A stretch of DNA of 64,000 bases from the NCBI RefSeq assembly GCF_014696065.1, contig NZ_JACJPL010000027.1:124001-188000 (forward strand), read 5' to 3'. The position numbers were made by a program, and so were the translations under genes. Within the stretch, counting starts at the first letter, position 1; every line of letters begins with the position of its first letter. Below the pieces are notes generated by a model. That model saw nothing but the letters and a program-made list of their open reading frames with translations. It had not been told where the DNA came from and did no database searches. Shown piece after piece: positions 34,017-43,483 of this stretch. The stretch comes from Leptolyngbya sp. FACHB-261 (GTDB lineage Bacteria > Cyanobacteriota > Cyanobacteriia > FACHB-261).

Positions 34017-35291
34017 CTAAACAAGCTGTCCACTTGTGGCCAATACCGAGTTCTCTATGTAGTTCATCCAATTCTCGCCTTGACGTTTAAGCGTGAATTC
34101 TGCTTCTACAATCGTTCTGCCTGCTTCTCCAAAATCATGGCATTTAGTTGGATTAGCCATTAAGAATTTGATTTCTCTCAATAAACCTTTTGTGTTTGTC
34201 TCATTAGACAGGCGAGCATTGACATTGTGTCTTGCAATCTCTGATACACCTCCAACATTAAAGGCCGCAATAGGTAGTGAACAGGCAGCCGCTTCACAAA
34301 AAGTTTGGCCGAAGGCTTCTTCTAGGGAAGTTCCAACGAAGATATCAGCAGCACTAAAAACCAGAGGCATCTTCCGATAATCTCTTAAAAAGCCGGTTCC
34401 ATGCACCTCTTTGAGCTGTTGAGATTCAGAACCAAACACCAAAAAGTAAGCCTCCTTACCCAACTCCGCGACAACTTCCTTGAACATATGTCCCCCTTTG
34501 CGATAGTCCTCCATATTGACTGCCCCACCAAGAATGACAAAGCTATCTTGGGGGATGCCTAGAAGGCGACGAGCTAGGGCTTTGTCAACTTTCTTAAAAA
34601 GTTGCTCGTCTACTCCACAATAGATATGGTCAACATTGCAAAGCCCTTTCAGAGCTTTTTGAGCCATGCTTTGAGTCCAGCAGCTATTGGCGACTAGCGG
34701 AATGCCTTCAGAACCACAGAAAATTTCTCGGCGTAAAGCCCATTCGTCAAATATTTCGTTTGGAGGTAGAGTTGGATACTGATCCCAGGTTGGACAACTA
34801 GAGTTACAACCCTTCTCATAGAGAGAGCAATTACCAGTATAGGCACAACGTCCCGTAAACAAGTAACAGTCATGCATGAAGGCAATGACCATTATGTCTA
34901 ATTTCTTAAGAGCAGGTAGTAACTTAAGCGACCATTTAGACCCGTGAAGATTACCTACGATGATGATATCCGGAGATTTACGTTTCACCTCCAAAACAAT
35001 GTTATCTATGATTCTGGATTGGCTTAGGTTTTGCCTGGCATCTAAATACGACAGTTGAGTCAGACCTAACCAATGACCTGTCGCATCATCTGGAACAAAA
35101 GGGATATCCCCTTCAATGGGTCCCTGACACCAACAAAGGGCTTCCACTTCCTGCCCCATCAACAGAAAAGACTGAATTTGACGTAAAAAGGCAATTCCAG
35201 CCCCATATTGAAATCCTAGATCGTTAAGAAAAAGAACGCGCAATCTTTCTCTTTTTACCAGTTTATTTCTAAGTCTACGATAATTAACCAT
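34017..35291 (-). CDS. GT4 glycosyltransferase
   Basis: A 424-residue GT-B enzyme. The N-terminus is RLRVLFLNDLGFQYGAGIAF. A cysteine-rich middle stretch (CYLFTGRCAYTGNCSLYEKG, then CNSSCPTWDQYP) resembles the metal-site insertion seen in some cyanobacterial GT4 enzymes. The donor domain has DSFVILGGAVNMEDYRKGGH and the EX7E motif TSLEEAFGQTFCEAAACSLP. There is no SKFWKLR tail. It is 38 bp upstream of the methyltransferase gene and 45 bp downstream of the GT39-like gene, so it lies in the same operon. Confidence 0.85.
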   Translation of the reverse strand: MVNYRRLRNKLVKRERLRVLFLNDLGFQYGAGIAFLRQIQSFLLMGQEVEALCWCQGPIEGDIPFVPDDATGHWLGLTQLSYLDARQNLSQSRIIDNIVLEVKRKSPDIIIVGNLHGSKWSLKLLPALKKLDIMVIAFMHDCYLFTGRCAYTGNCSLYEKGCNSSCPTWDQYPTLPPNEIFDEWALRREIFCGSEGIPLVANSCWTQSMAQKALKGLCNVDHIYCGVDEQLFKKVDKALARRLLGIPQDSFVILGGAVNMEDYRKGGHMFKEVVAELGKEAYFLVFGSESQQLKEVHGTGFLRDYRKMPLVFSAADIFVGTSLEEAFGQTFCEAAACSLPIAAFNVGGVSEIARHNVNARLSNETNTKGLLREIKFLMANPTKCHDFGEAGRTIVEAEFTLKRQGENWMNYIENSVLATSGQLV

Positions 35292-35336
35292 CTTGAGTCT
35301 TCAAATACTATAAATCCCTGAGGAGTCCAATTATCG

Positions 35337-37385
35337 TCACTTACTCTCTTTTCTCATATAAACCGCAATGGCAGGGGAAGAGGAAACTACTGTATTTGTC
35401 CAATTCCCTGTAATCTGTAGTAGTTTATTCACATCTTCAGAGTTTGTGACTGCTATAACACCACACATCTCTGTGTCTGAAAACTCTGGTTCAGCTCTCT
35501 CCGATTCATTTCGAACTTCTACGTGTTTGAACTTGAATGAGTCGATTTTCTGCTTTAGAAGAACCCAAAGAGGATATTCCCAGATCGCAGAGCCACGAAC
35601 GAGGAAACCCCAGGATTTACATCGAGTTCTAGTAGTAATAAGATTAACAACTTCGTGGTAAGGCACCTTTAGTTCCTTGCGAGAACCGCTAAAGTAGATG
35701 TCTTGCCGTGCCAAAGACAAAATGGACTGAGATTGTTCAAAACTAATCCGCCCAGTGAAACTGGCAGGCAGAGTAAGTATAGGATGTCTCATGGGAGTTA
35801 GGGCATAGAAAATCGCGACCCCAGCTATCAAAATAGCTAAACCCTCCCAAACTTTGTTCTGTATGTAGGTACTAATATGGTGAGCGATTAATGGTGAGAA
35901 TAGGATAAATTCTGGAAGCAGCAAACGATTCCCCCATATCTGCCACTTTAGCAAGAAGCAAAATAAGGCGATCCCTAAAAAGTTCACAACCGAGAGTTGA
36001 AATAGAGCCATATCTCCTCGTCGGGATCCCTTTGATGCTTTGCTACTGAGTCTAAACAGCAAAGCTATTACGGATAGCATAATTAAAATAGAATGAATAG
36101 GATTAGCAACGGTGTCTTCATGAGGAACGAGCAGAGTAAGTGGAGTTCCTGCTGGTCCTTGAAAGAACTCAGTTGCGAAAGAAAGGCTTAAATCGGAATC
36201 CGACAGGGACACTCCTAACAGATTCTTGTGAATGTTAACCACCCACTCCCTAAAGCCAGGGACCGTTAAGTTTAAAGCCGTATTTTTTAAAACATTAGAA
36301 ATAAATTGTGGCAACCCAAACTCTGTACTCCTCGTGCCTGTATCTGTGCCAAGGAAAGAACCAAGAATTTGATAATTTCGCCAGTAGCTTGGGATAGAGA
36401 GGCTAATCCCCCCCACTAAAACAACAAGAAGCGTTACAGCACGTGTGCGTAAAAACTCAAACAGATAACGGTTTCTCAAACCGAGAGCATCATTTAATAT
36501 TCGGAACGCAAGAAGTAAAAACAGCGGTGCCCCAAAAATAATTGCTGTAGGTTTAGTGACTAAGCTTAGACCAAGTGAAGATGCCAGCCAGAATACATCT
36601 GACCCTGAGAAATTATTAGTAGAAAAGATAAAATAGGTAAAACAGGCTAGCCAGAAGGATACAACTAAATCTGTCTGCGTAGTAGTGGACTGCATGATTC
36701 CCATGGGGATTGTAGCACAAACCAGCATGCTAATGAGAGATGCTCGTTTGCCAGCAATAATATCAGTGATCAGAGAAACAGCTATAATACTGCCTAAGAA
36801 AGCAAACCACTGCACACAATTAGCGAAACGATCACTACCTGAGAGTATTTGAAACTGGGCAACAATATAGCTAGCCCCTGGAGGAAATGAAATTTGGCGT
36901 AAATCGTAGGTCGGGTAGTGAGCAAGGCTACGATTTTGGATCCAGTGCATCACTCTGGGCATGTGGTAATCCATTGAGTCCCAGTTATTTGGTGGTGCAA
37001 CTAGAGCTATAAGCAAACTAACACTTAAAATTAAAACAATTGGAGCAATGACAATAAGATCAGAAAGTCTCGGGAGTCTTTCTAGGTAAAAACCAGCCCA
37101 AGGCCAAAAGAAGTTAGCGCTTCTATACGGCTGAAAACCAACATGGTTCAGGCGGAGCAGAACAACAAAGCTTATGATTGAGATAATTGCCCAGAATAGA
37201 GTGACATGAACATAATCCAGTGATCTTCCTAAGCTTAAGCTTTCAGTTGAGATGGAAATCAGTAAACCCAAAAAAACAGAAGCTTTTACAAAGGCAAGTC
37301 TAAACAACTTTTGCTCGGGTTGCGCTTGCCAGTAAAATATTGCGAGGATTAATAGAAATGAAGCAAAGAGTAAAAGGATTGCCAT
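35337..37385 (-). CDS. Membrane GT39-like glycosyltransferase
   Basis: A 682-residue polytopic protein with roughly a dozen membrane helices. After the third helix, PPNNWDSMDYHMPRVMHWIQ matches the external loop of cyanobacterial GT39/PMT-like proteins, where an acidic residue is catalytic. FPPGASYIVAQFQILSGSDR follows. The C-terminal 120 residues are soluble. It would act on a lipid-linked sugar at the outer face of the membrane, for example adding a side branch to the polysaccharide. It has little similarity to the two GT39 proteins at the left end of the window beyond the class. Only 7 bp separate it from the upstream GT2 gene. Confidence 0.75.
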   Translation of the reverse strand: MAILLLFASFLLILAIFYWQAQPEQKLFRLAFVKASVFLGLLISISTESLSLGRSLDYVHVTLFWAIISIISFVVLLRLNHVGFQPYRSANFFWPWAGFYLERLPRLSDLIVIAPIVLILSVSLLIALVAPPNNWDSMDYHMPRVMHWIQNRSLAHYPTYDLRQISFPPGASYIVAQFQILSGSDRFANCVQWFAFLGSIIAVSLITDIIAGKRASLISMLVCATIPMGIMQSTTTQTDLVVSFWLACFTYFIFSTNNFSGSDVFWLASSLGLSLVTKPTAIIFGAPLFLLLAFRILNDALGLRNRYLFEFLRTRAVTLLVVLVGGISLSIPSYWRNYQILGSFLGTDTGTRSTEFGLPQFISNVLKNTALNLTVPGFREWVVNIHKNLLGVSLSDSDLSLSFATEFFQGPAGTPLTLLVPHEDTVANPIHSILIMLSVIALLFRLSSKASKGSRRGDMALFQLSVVNFLGIALFCFLLKWQIWGNRLLLPEFILFSPLIAHHISTYIQNKVWEGLAILIAGVAIFYALTPMRHPILTLPASFTGRISFEQSQSILSLARQDIYFSGSRKELKVPYHEVVNLITTRTRCKSWGFLVRGSAIWEYPLWVLLKQKIDSFKFKHVEVRNESERAEPEFSDTEMCGVIAVTNSEDVNKLLQITGNWTNTVVSSSPAIAVYMRKESK

Positions 37386-37392
37386 AAAGCAG

Positions 37393-38163
37393 CTATTCTG
37401 TCCGGCCGCGTACTAACACACCCTCACTACCTAGCTCATCGCTTCTGAGCTCTTGCTTCTCAAACGGCCTCACCGTAGAAAATAGATTATATTTGACGAT
37501 GCAAATAATAGCCCAAATGCCATCACGCCAACCTATCTTCTTGCCTTCCTTGTAAGTCCGACCATAGTAAGATATGCCAACCTCATAAATCCGGCATCCT
37601 GCTTTCGCGACCTTGGCAGTAATTTCAGGTTCGAATCCAAAACGATTCTCCTGTATCTCTATGCTCTGAATTACCTCACGTCGGAATGCCTTATAGCAGG
37701 TTTCCATATCTGTGAGGTTGATATTGGTAAACATGTTAGAGAGCATCGTCAGAAATCGATTTCCTACCATATGCCAATAGTAGACAACTCTATGAGGATG
37801 ACTCCCTACAAAACGTGAACCAAAAACCACATCAGCTTTGTCGTCCAGAATTGGTTTGATTATTTCTGGGTACTCTTGTGGGTCATACTCCAAGTCAGCA
37901 TCTTGAACAATTACAACATCACCTGTGGCTGCCCCAAAGCCGCTGCGCAGAGCCGCCCCTTTGCCACAATTCTTGCGATGGTAGATTATTTGATCAACTT
38001 GGGCTTCTAGCTTTGACTTTAATATCTCTCGTGTGCCGTCAGTTGAGCAATCATCAACGATGATGATTTCTAAATTCTTAACAGGAGAGGCCTTCACTGC
38101 TTCAACAACTCGAAAAATTGTCCCAAGCTCGTTGAAACAAGGAATAACAACAGAAAGTTTCAT
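37393..38163 (-). CDS. GT2, polyprenyl-phosphate sugar transferase type
   Basis: A 256-residue GT-A enzyme of the dolichol-phosphate mannosyltransferase type. It has [60 protein letters not shown] and the metal motif [20 protein letters not shown] (about 85-104). It has no C-terminal membrane helices, so it is the soluble type. It plausibly makes the polyprenyl-phosphate sugar donor used by the adjacent GT39-like membrane enzyme: the pair is abutting (7-bp gap), and such pairs are functionally linked elsewhere. Confidence 0.88.
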   Translation of the reverse strand: MKLSVVIPCFNELGTIFRVVEAVKASPVKNLEIIIVDDCSTDGTREILKSKLEAQVDQIIYHRKNCGKGAALRSGFGAATGDVVIVQDADLEYDPQEYPEIIKPILDDKADVVFGSRFVGSHPHRVVYYWHMVGNRFLTMLSNMFTNINLTDMETCYKAFRREVIQSIEIQENRFGFEPEITAKVAKAGCRIYEVGISYYGRTYKEGKKIGWRDGIWAIICIVKYNLFSTVRPFEKQELRSDELGSEGVLVRGRTE

Positions 38164-38219
38164 TAGAATTTTACCTATTTTGTGAGGAGTGTTGACCGGT
38201 TCAAAAGACCATTAACTCG

Positions 38220-41200
38220 TCAGATTTTTTCCCTGAACGTAGCATTGACTTTTCTCAATTCCGGTAAAAATGGAATATTATCACCGTAGGTTTTCTGTTT
38301 TTCATGAACACGAAACAGGGTCAGTGCATCTGGAAGGTGGACAATCTTTGCCTCTTGATAAGCCATACGCACCCAGAGCTCGTAGTCCATGCTGTAGAAA
38401 AGACTCTCATCAAGTCCTGCGCCCGAACGCTCCCATAGCTCCTTGGTCCAGAATACTTCTGGCTGATAGAAGAACTCACCCTTCTGCCAGCAACCATCGA
38501 TATCCAATAAGCGTTCTAAGGGGAGGGGGACAACTTTACCAATTGGCATAGCGTTGTGATGCGTATGGAAAGGTTTTTGTGCATTGCCTTTAACCAGTGA
38601 GCAGCCACCAGCCACCATATCTGAGCCGTAATTCTCAAACGCCAGGGCTACCCGGAACAGAGTACCGGGTAAATACCTATCGTCACTATTTAGCCACGCC
38701 AGAATCTCACCTGTCGCCCGACTAAAGCCTTTATTCAAGGCATTAGATTGGCCTTTATCCGGCTCACTGGTCCAGTAGGTAAGTTCAGAGCTATAGCGCT
38801 CTAAAATCTCCAAAGTATTATCACTAGAGCCACCATCAAGCACAATATACTCAAGGTTTGGATAGCCTTGTAGTAATACAGAGCGGATAGTCTCCTCAAG
38901 GTAGTCACCTTGATTTAGCGTAACGGTAACTATAGAGATCTTGGGCCAAGGCTTACCTGAGGGCATCGTTGCTGCTACCCTTGGAAGCCGGTAGTTCCAA
39001 GGCCACTGCAAGTGTTCATTGCGCTGAGACTCCTGCCAGAGCGGATCGACCCAGGTTAGGTCAGGAGCCTTGTAAAGAGATAAATTGCCAATCTCTGCCC
39101 ATGCTGGTCCCCAGTTTAATTGAGACAAACGATCATTTGAGCTTGCGCCACTGAACAAAACCTTAGTGTTGGGCGACAAACGACCTTTCAGAAGTTTGAA
39201 TACCTCAGGAGGCGCTTGAGCATCCAAGATTAGAAGATCCAGAGTATGAAAATCCAGTTTGTTCGTCTTCGCTAAGTACTCACCTAATTCCAACTCCACA
39301 AGATCCAGGTGGCTACTAGCAGAAATTTCGACCTTTTGCTCCTTAGAGCTCACGCAAGTTGTCTTTACCTCTAGGTCGGAGAGCAGAGGCAACAACTGCT
39401 TGGTAGCCTTCGCAGGATAAATGCAGAGAGCATTAGAAACCCCCGCTAAGAAGTCTTGAAAAGTTTCTATCGCTTGAAGACTGGCATCCTCAGCGAAATT
39501 TCTAAGCGTGACGAAGACTTCTGCCGTCGGTGAGTTGACACCAACCGTCCGTAAGTCTGGTTGACTGCTGGAAGCCTGTGGGGATGAGGTAGGGACTAAA
39601 GCACCTTGAGTATCAGCCTCAACAACCGCTTGAGGGATCGTTGCTGGACGCCAGCGATCGCGGAACAGAGCATTATAGACAGGAACAAAAACCCCATAAT
39701 TGCTGTACGCAAAATCATACACGCGGAGCTTTTTCAGCAAAACCTTAATTAGGGTTCTAAGGGCTGCTCTGCCCGTTGCCAGAGATTCAACTTCTCGCTG
39801 TAAATCGCTGTTTGCCTGCAGAAAGTGGTTTCTGGTTTGCCAGAGTTGGTCAGCTTTTTGCTTCAGAAAGAGATTGTGGTGATACAGCTCATTGTTTAGG
39901 CGGGCGCGGGTCAGCTCAGCTTCTCGAAAATCATCTCGAAGGCGATCATTCACCTGTTGCAAATGGGTAGTTGTTTGCTCTGCCGTTGCTAGAGAAGCTT
40001 CCAATGCCTGAACTCTTTGCTCTAGCTCCTGAGCTGCTTTTTGAGCTGCTTGTTGTGCCGCTTGTTGAGCTGTTTGTTGAGCTGCTTGTTGTTCAACTAA
40101 AGTTGTCTCTGCTTCTTCCGCTCGTTGACGTAACGTCTGAGCAGTTTGCCTTTCCTGCAATGCTGTAAAGCACCACCGAGTTCCTCGCACTGCCGTATCC
40201 CACTTAGCAATGATGTCCTTGGCTTTGTCTAGAAACTCAGCTTCAGCAGTCGCCAGACGCTGATTGACAGCTTCAATATCGGCAACCGCAAACAAATTAT
40301 CGTAAGGATATTGTTGCTTCTGTACTTCAGGTACAACTCGTAAGCGAGTGGCATCAAAACGACACAGCGTATAGCCAAAACCCTCGACCAGAGAATATAG
40401 CTCTCTCGTGCTACTGCCAGCTACCGCCGCATTCGCTTCAGTGAACTCAATCATCCAGAGCGGGAGTTTTCCAGCACGGATTGATTGGCTCGCACCCTTA
40501 AGCACAAAGCTCTCCCAGCCTTCAACATCCAGTTTGACAAAGTCAACCTTGTCAATGTCCAAATTGCGAATTACATCATCTAAGCTGGTCTGCTCCACTC
40601 GGAAAACTTCGTCACCCACGGTTGGGCTACTCTTGGCCCCCTCCGCAAAGGTACTAAACGCAGACATACCTGGCTTGCCCAAAAGCAGGTTGGAGTAGCC
40701 ACCTGTTTCAGCTAGACCGAGATTGAAGGCTGTGAAGGACTCGTAGCCTAACTCTGTAAGATTTTGCTCATACAGACTGAAGCACAGCGGATTGGGGTCA
40801 AACCCTACAATCCTGCCACTGTTCCCCAGTCGTTTCGCGGCAAGGCAAGAGAATAAACCGGCGTGAGCCCCACAGTCAAAAAATGTGTCTCCAGGTCTCA
40901 AGTACAACCACAAGAAAGCTTGCTCAGCCCCTTCAAAAGTACCCTCCTCTAGGAGCTGGCCCACATGATCATTCTTTGGCATTTGCAAGAGACCAACATG
41001 AGGCACTTCAACTGCAAAATGTTCTGCTTGCTGGTTATTGATCGAATATCGACTAATCCTGTCGAACTCTAAATTTTCTTCTGAGCCTGCACTATATGAA
41101 GCAGTATGGATTAAACGAAACCCTCTGTTGGTCAAGATCTCTATAACTTGTTCCTTGCCTTTTCGACTTTCCGCTGAGGACACAGTCTGGGCTTCGATGA

Positions 41201-41561
41201 AAATCTTCTTGATGCAATGCACATACTCGCCTGCACTGTTCAGAACCTGCAGCGCATCGTGGGTTCTGCCATCTATTCTAAAGAAGTCAATTTCTACAAT
41301 GGCGTTCTTTTCAAGCAAAGTATCGAGACGAATGATCGGAGTCTTGGCTGAGTCTGGATGACTAAACTTAGAATCAAAGGCCTGCTCTCCATCCCCTACA
41401 GCGAGACAGAAAACATTAAGGTTAGGCAGCTGGTGAGAGCGGAGCTGCTCTGCTAATTCCGATATCGGTTCGGTTGCATAGACAATATTACTACTATCGT
41501 CTTGCGCAAACGGTATTGAGAATGCTTGACCGTCTTTAGCACCGATATCAACGATGATCAT
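38220..41561 (-). CDS. Fusion of FkbM methyltransferase(s), coiled coil and GT2
   Basis: A 1113-residue multidomain protein. Residues about 1-160 look like a degenerate FkbM-type methyltransferase (MIIVDIGAKDGQAFSIPFAQ). About 205-425 is a fuller FkbM domain: GDTFFDCGAHAGLFSCLAAK, VDFVKLDVEGWESFVLKGAS. About 440-620 is a Gln/Ala-rich coiled coil. About 620-860 is a segment I do not recognise. About 875-1113 is a GT2 enzyme with KISIVTVTLNQGDYLEETIR and the DxD ILAWLNSDDRYLPGTLF. It should O-methylate and extend the same glycan, with the coiled coil separating or oligomerising the units. There is no SKFWKLR tail. It is separated from wzt by 341 bp, so it may have its own promoter. Confidence 0.82.
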   Translation of the reverse strand: MIIVDIGAKDGQAFSIPFAQDDSSNIVYATEPISELAEQLRSHQLPNLNVFCLAVGDGEQAFDSKFSHPDSAKTPIIRLDTLLEKNAIVEIDFFRIDGRTHDALQVLNSAGEYVHCIKKIFIEAQTVSSAESRKGKEQVIEILTNRGFRLIHTASYSAGSEENLEFDRISRYSINNQQAEHFAVEVPHVGLLQMPKNDHVGQLLEEGTFEGAEQAFLWLYLRPGDTFFDCGAHAGLFSCLAAKRLGNSGRIVGFDPNPLCFSLYEQNLTELGYESFTAFNLGLAETGGYSNLLLGKPGMSAFSTFAEGAKSSPTVGDEVFRVEQTSLDDVIRNLDIDKVDFVKLDVEGWESFVLKGASQSIRAGKLPLWMIEFTEANAAVAGSSTRELYSLVEGFGYTLCRFDATRLRVVPEVQKQQYPYDNLFAVADIEAVNQRLATAEAEFLDKAKDIIAKWDTAVRGTRWCFTALQERQTAQTLRQRAEEAETTLVEQQAAQQTAQQAAQQAAQKAAQELEQRVQALEASLATAEQTTTHLQQVNDRLRDDFREAELTRARLNNELYHHNLFLKQKADQLWQTRNHFLQANSDLQREVESLATGRAALRTLIKVLLKKLRVYDFAYSNYGVFVPVYNALFRDRWRPATIPQAVVEADTQGALVPTSSPQASSSQPDLRTVGVNSPTAEVFVTLRNFAEDASLQAIETFQDFLAGVSNALCIYPAKATKQLLPLLSDLEVKTTCVSSKEQKVEISASSHLDLVELELGEYLAKTNKLDFHTLDLLILDAQAPPEVFKLLKGRLSPNTKVLFSGASSNDRLSQLNWGPAWAEIGNLSLYKAPDLTWVDPLWQESQRNEHLQWPWNYRLPRVAATMPSGKPWPKISIVTVTLNQGDYLEETIRSVLLQGYPNLEYIVLDGGSSDNTLEILERYSSELTYWTSEPDKGQSNALNKGFSRATGEILAWLNSDDRYLPGTLFRVALAFENYGSDMVAGGCSLVKGNAQKPFHTHHNAMPIGKVVPLPLERLLDIDGCWQKGEFFYQPEVFWTKELWERSGAGLDESLFYSMDYELWVRMAYQEAKIVHLPDALTLFRVHEKQKTYGDNIPFLPELRKVNATFREKI

Positions 41562-41587
41562 GTGTCTCGACTCACTCGAATTTCTAG

Positions 41588-41603
41588 ATTGTCAAATGAC
41601 AAT
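41588..41603. promoter_or_regulatory. Candidate operator, inverted repeat ATTGTCA-N2-TGACAAT
   Basis: A perfect 7-bp dyad with a 2-bp centre, 27 bp before the FkbM-GT2 start codon. It is the right size and position for a dimeric repressor site. There is no experimental or comparative support here. Confidence 0.3.
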
Positions 41604-41608
41604 TTACT

Positions 41609-41640
41609 CTGTAGCCCTGTAGCCCTGTAGCTCTGTAGTG
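41609..41640. repeat. Four tandem 8-bp units
   Basis: CTGTAGCC, CTGTAGCC, CTGTAGCT, CTGTAGTG, directly upstream of the dyad at 41588-41603. They are non-coding. Confidence 0.7.
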
Positions 41641-41902
41641 AGCAGTCAGAGCCATTCGAACTGGAAAGCTACACTATTGCAACCGACCTCTATTAATAGT
41701 CTTTGTTTATCTCTATCTGGCTCTTCTGGAGTCTTGTTCCTAGAAATTGATTGTGAACCTAATAGACATCTCAAGATAGTCTTCCTGACTACACTGTGCA
41801 ACAACAGGATAGCAACAGAACACAGCTACAGAGCATCAGGTCGTTGATTGCCCGACACTTTGACGCACAATCTCAATAACTGAGGAACGAACCGAAAAGC
41901 AC

Positions 41903-42655
41903 TTACAGCTTGGGCGACCTGCTTTTCACTTCACTGAGATAGCGGTCTACCGCCTCGTTCGTTTCACCCGAAAACCGAATCTTACCTCTCTCCAACCAAA
42001 TGGCCCGTTCACAAGATTCCCTTATGAATCTCAAGTCGTGAGAGACCACTAGAACGGTTGCGTCAGCATTCCAGAACTGTTGGATTCGCTGCTTACACTT
42101 ATTCCTGAAACTCTCATCCCCCACCGACAGAATTTCATCGAGAATTAGAATGTTTGGCTGCACATCCGTGGCAATCGCGAAGCCCAAACGGGCAACCATA
42201 CCGGAGGATAGCGATTTGACTGGTGACAGAGCGTAATCTTCTAAATCTGCAAATTCCAAGATGGATTTGGCTCTCTGCTTCATCTCTGCTTGAGAGAAGC
42301 CCAGCATGACTCCATAGAGGACGATATTGTCCATTGCTGAAATCCCTGGGTCAAAACCTGCGCCCAGTTCGATCAGGGGGGCAATACTCCCTCGAACTCT
42401 CACTGAACCGCTAGTTGGCTTGAGGATGCCGCAAATGACTTTCAAGAGCGTTGATTTACCCGCTCCGTTCGCACCAATGATGCCAAGTTTTTCGCCAGTT
42501 CCTACCACTAGATCAATTTGGTCGAGCACCAATCTTCTAGCCGGTTTTGTATATTTGCCCTCCAGAAATGACAGGACGGTTTTCTTCAGGTCATAAGAAA
42601 ACTCTTCCTGTGTGCGCCGCCACAGCGAGACTTGGTCTAGGCGAACGATTTCCAT
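41903..42655 (-). CDS. ABC transporter ATPase, polysaccharide export (Wzt type)
   Basis: A 250-residue ATPase of the ABC-2 polysaccharide/teichoic-acid export family. It has Walker A IGANGAGKSTLLKVICG (about 58-74), signature SLSSGMVARLGFAIATD (about 150-166), Walker B NILILDEILSVGD, and switch VLVVSHDLRF. It ends shortly after the ATPase fold, so it lacks the C-terminal carbohydrate-binding domain seen in longer Wzt proteins. Together with the permease it flips undecaprenyl-linked glycan across the inner membrane. Its start abuts the permease stop. Confidence 0.92.
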   Translation of the reverse strand: MEIVRLDQVSLWRRTQEEFSYDLKKTVLSFLEGKYTKPARRLVLDQIDLVVGTGEKLGIIGANGAGKSTLLKVICGILKPTSGSVRVRGSIAPLIELGAGFDPGISAMDNIVLYGVMLGFSQAEMKQRAKSILEFADLEDYALSPVKSLSSGMVARLGFAIATDVQPNILILDEILSVGDESFRNKCKQRIQQFWNADATVLVVSHDLRFIRESCERAIWLERGKIRFSGETNEAVDRYLSEVKSRSPKL

Positions 42656-43483
42656 CTACAGCAGGTCCATGAATTGAGGGCGCCACCAGCGAAAGCAAAC
42701 CCACCCTAATCCTAGGACGACCACCCCACTGAGAAGTGCCTTGGACGCGATCAGGAAATCTGGCGATGTTCCCGACAAAGAGATCTGGCGCAAACTTTCG
42801 ATGATCGCAGAGAGCGGGTTCAAGCCCAAAAAACGTTTTACTTGCTCCGGGACAATGGCAGCGGGATAAAAAACGGGGCTACTAATCCACAAAGCGAACA
42901 CGACCATCTCATAGAAGTAAGACAAATCTCTAAAGAATACGTATAAGGCGCTGACTAAAAAGCCAATACCTAAAGAGACTAAAACTAAAGCGCTACAGGG
43001 CAGCAGCAGAGCCAGGACATTGACCAGGCTTTCTGAGTTAATGAACGTGACAATCGCGAGCAACGGCAGAACGCCAACGGAGAGTTGGAATACGTTGGCT
43101 GCAACCATTGACACGGGAAAAACACTAACAGGCAAACGGATCTTATTTAGGACAGACCCATTACTCACTACGCTACCCAAAGCTTGAGAGGTAGAAGCTG
43201 AGAAGAAGTTAATGACAACCAGCCCTGTGAAGGCAGCTAAGACATAGTTAGCAATTGAGTTGCCATAGTAAGAAGCAAAGGCAGCGCCAAAGATAGCCGT
43301 ATAGACCCCCGTCATGATCAGAGGGTTTAAGAGCGACCAGTAGACACCTAAAAACGAGCCTCGATAGCGAATTTTCAGATTGCGTACAGCCAGTACGTAA
43401 AGCAGCTCCCAATAGCGGTGAACCTGCGGCCAACCCGGCAGAATCTTCAGAGACAGGGTCATAAAAGCTTCAAGGCGCTCCAC
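42656..43483 (-). CDS. ABC transporter permease, polysaccharide export (Wzm type)
   Basis: A 275-residue ABC-2 permease with six hydrophobic helices. The cytoplasmic N-terminal amphipathic part contains RNLKIRYRGSFLGVYWSLLN, the classic signature of polysaccharide-export permeases. SSPVFYPAAIVPEQVKRFLG and NPLSAIIESLRQISLSG follow in the C-terminal half. It is the first gene of the 20-kb leftward cluster and pairs with the abutting ATPase. An internal ATG at about 43465 (MTLSLKILPGWPQ) would also serve as a start. The main promoter of the cluster should lie upstream, between 43484 and 44176. Confidence 0.92.
   Translation of the reverse strand: MERLEAFMTLSLKILPGWPQVHRYWELLYVLAVRNLKIRYRGSFLGVYWSLLNPLIMTGVYTAIFGAAFASYYGNSIANYVLAAFTGLVVINFFSASTSQALGSVVSNGSVLNKIRLPVSVFPVSMVAANVFQLSVGVLPLLAIVTFINSESLVNVLALLLPCSALVLVSLGIGFLVSALYVFFRDLSYFYEMVVFALWISSPVFYPAAIVPEQVKRFLGLNPLSAIIESLRQISLSGTSPDFLIASKALLSGVVVLGLGWVCFRWWRPQFMDLL

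Larger units (their letters stand above)
41562..41902. other. 341-bp spacer between wzt and the FkbM-GT2 gene
   Basis: This spacer is unusually long for the interior of a cluster. It holds a perfect inverted repeat (ATTGTCA-AA-TGACAAT, 41588-41603) 27 bp upstream of the leftward start, and four tandem 8-bp units (CTGTAGCC type, 41609-41640). No gene is visible. The inverted repeat could be an operator of an internal promoter. I cannot identify its regulator. Confidence 0.4.

Noticed and set aside
39653-39660. HIP1 element as an organism marker
   Set aside because: Only one GCGATCGC was noticed, within a coding region, so it supports nothing beyond scarcity of HIP1.
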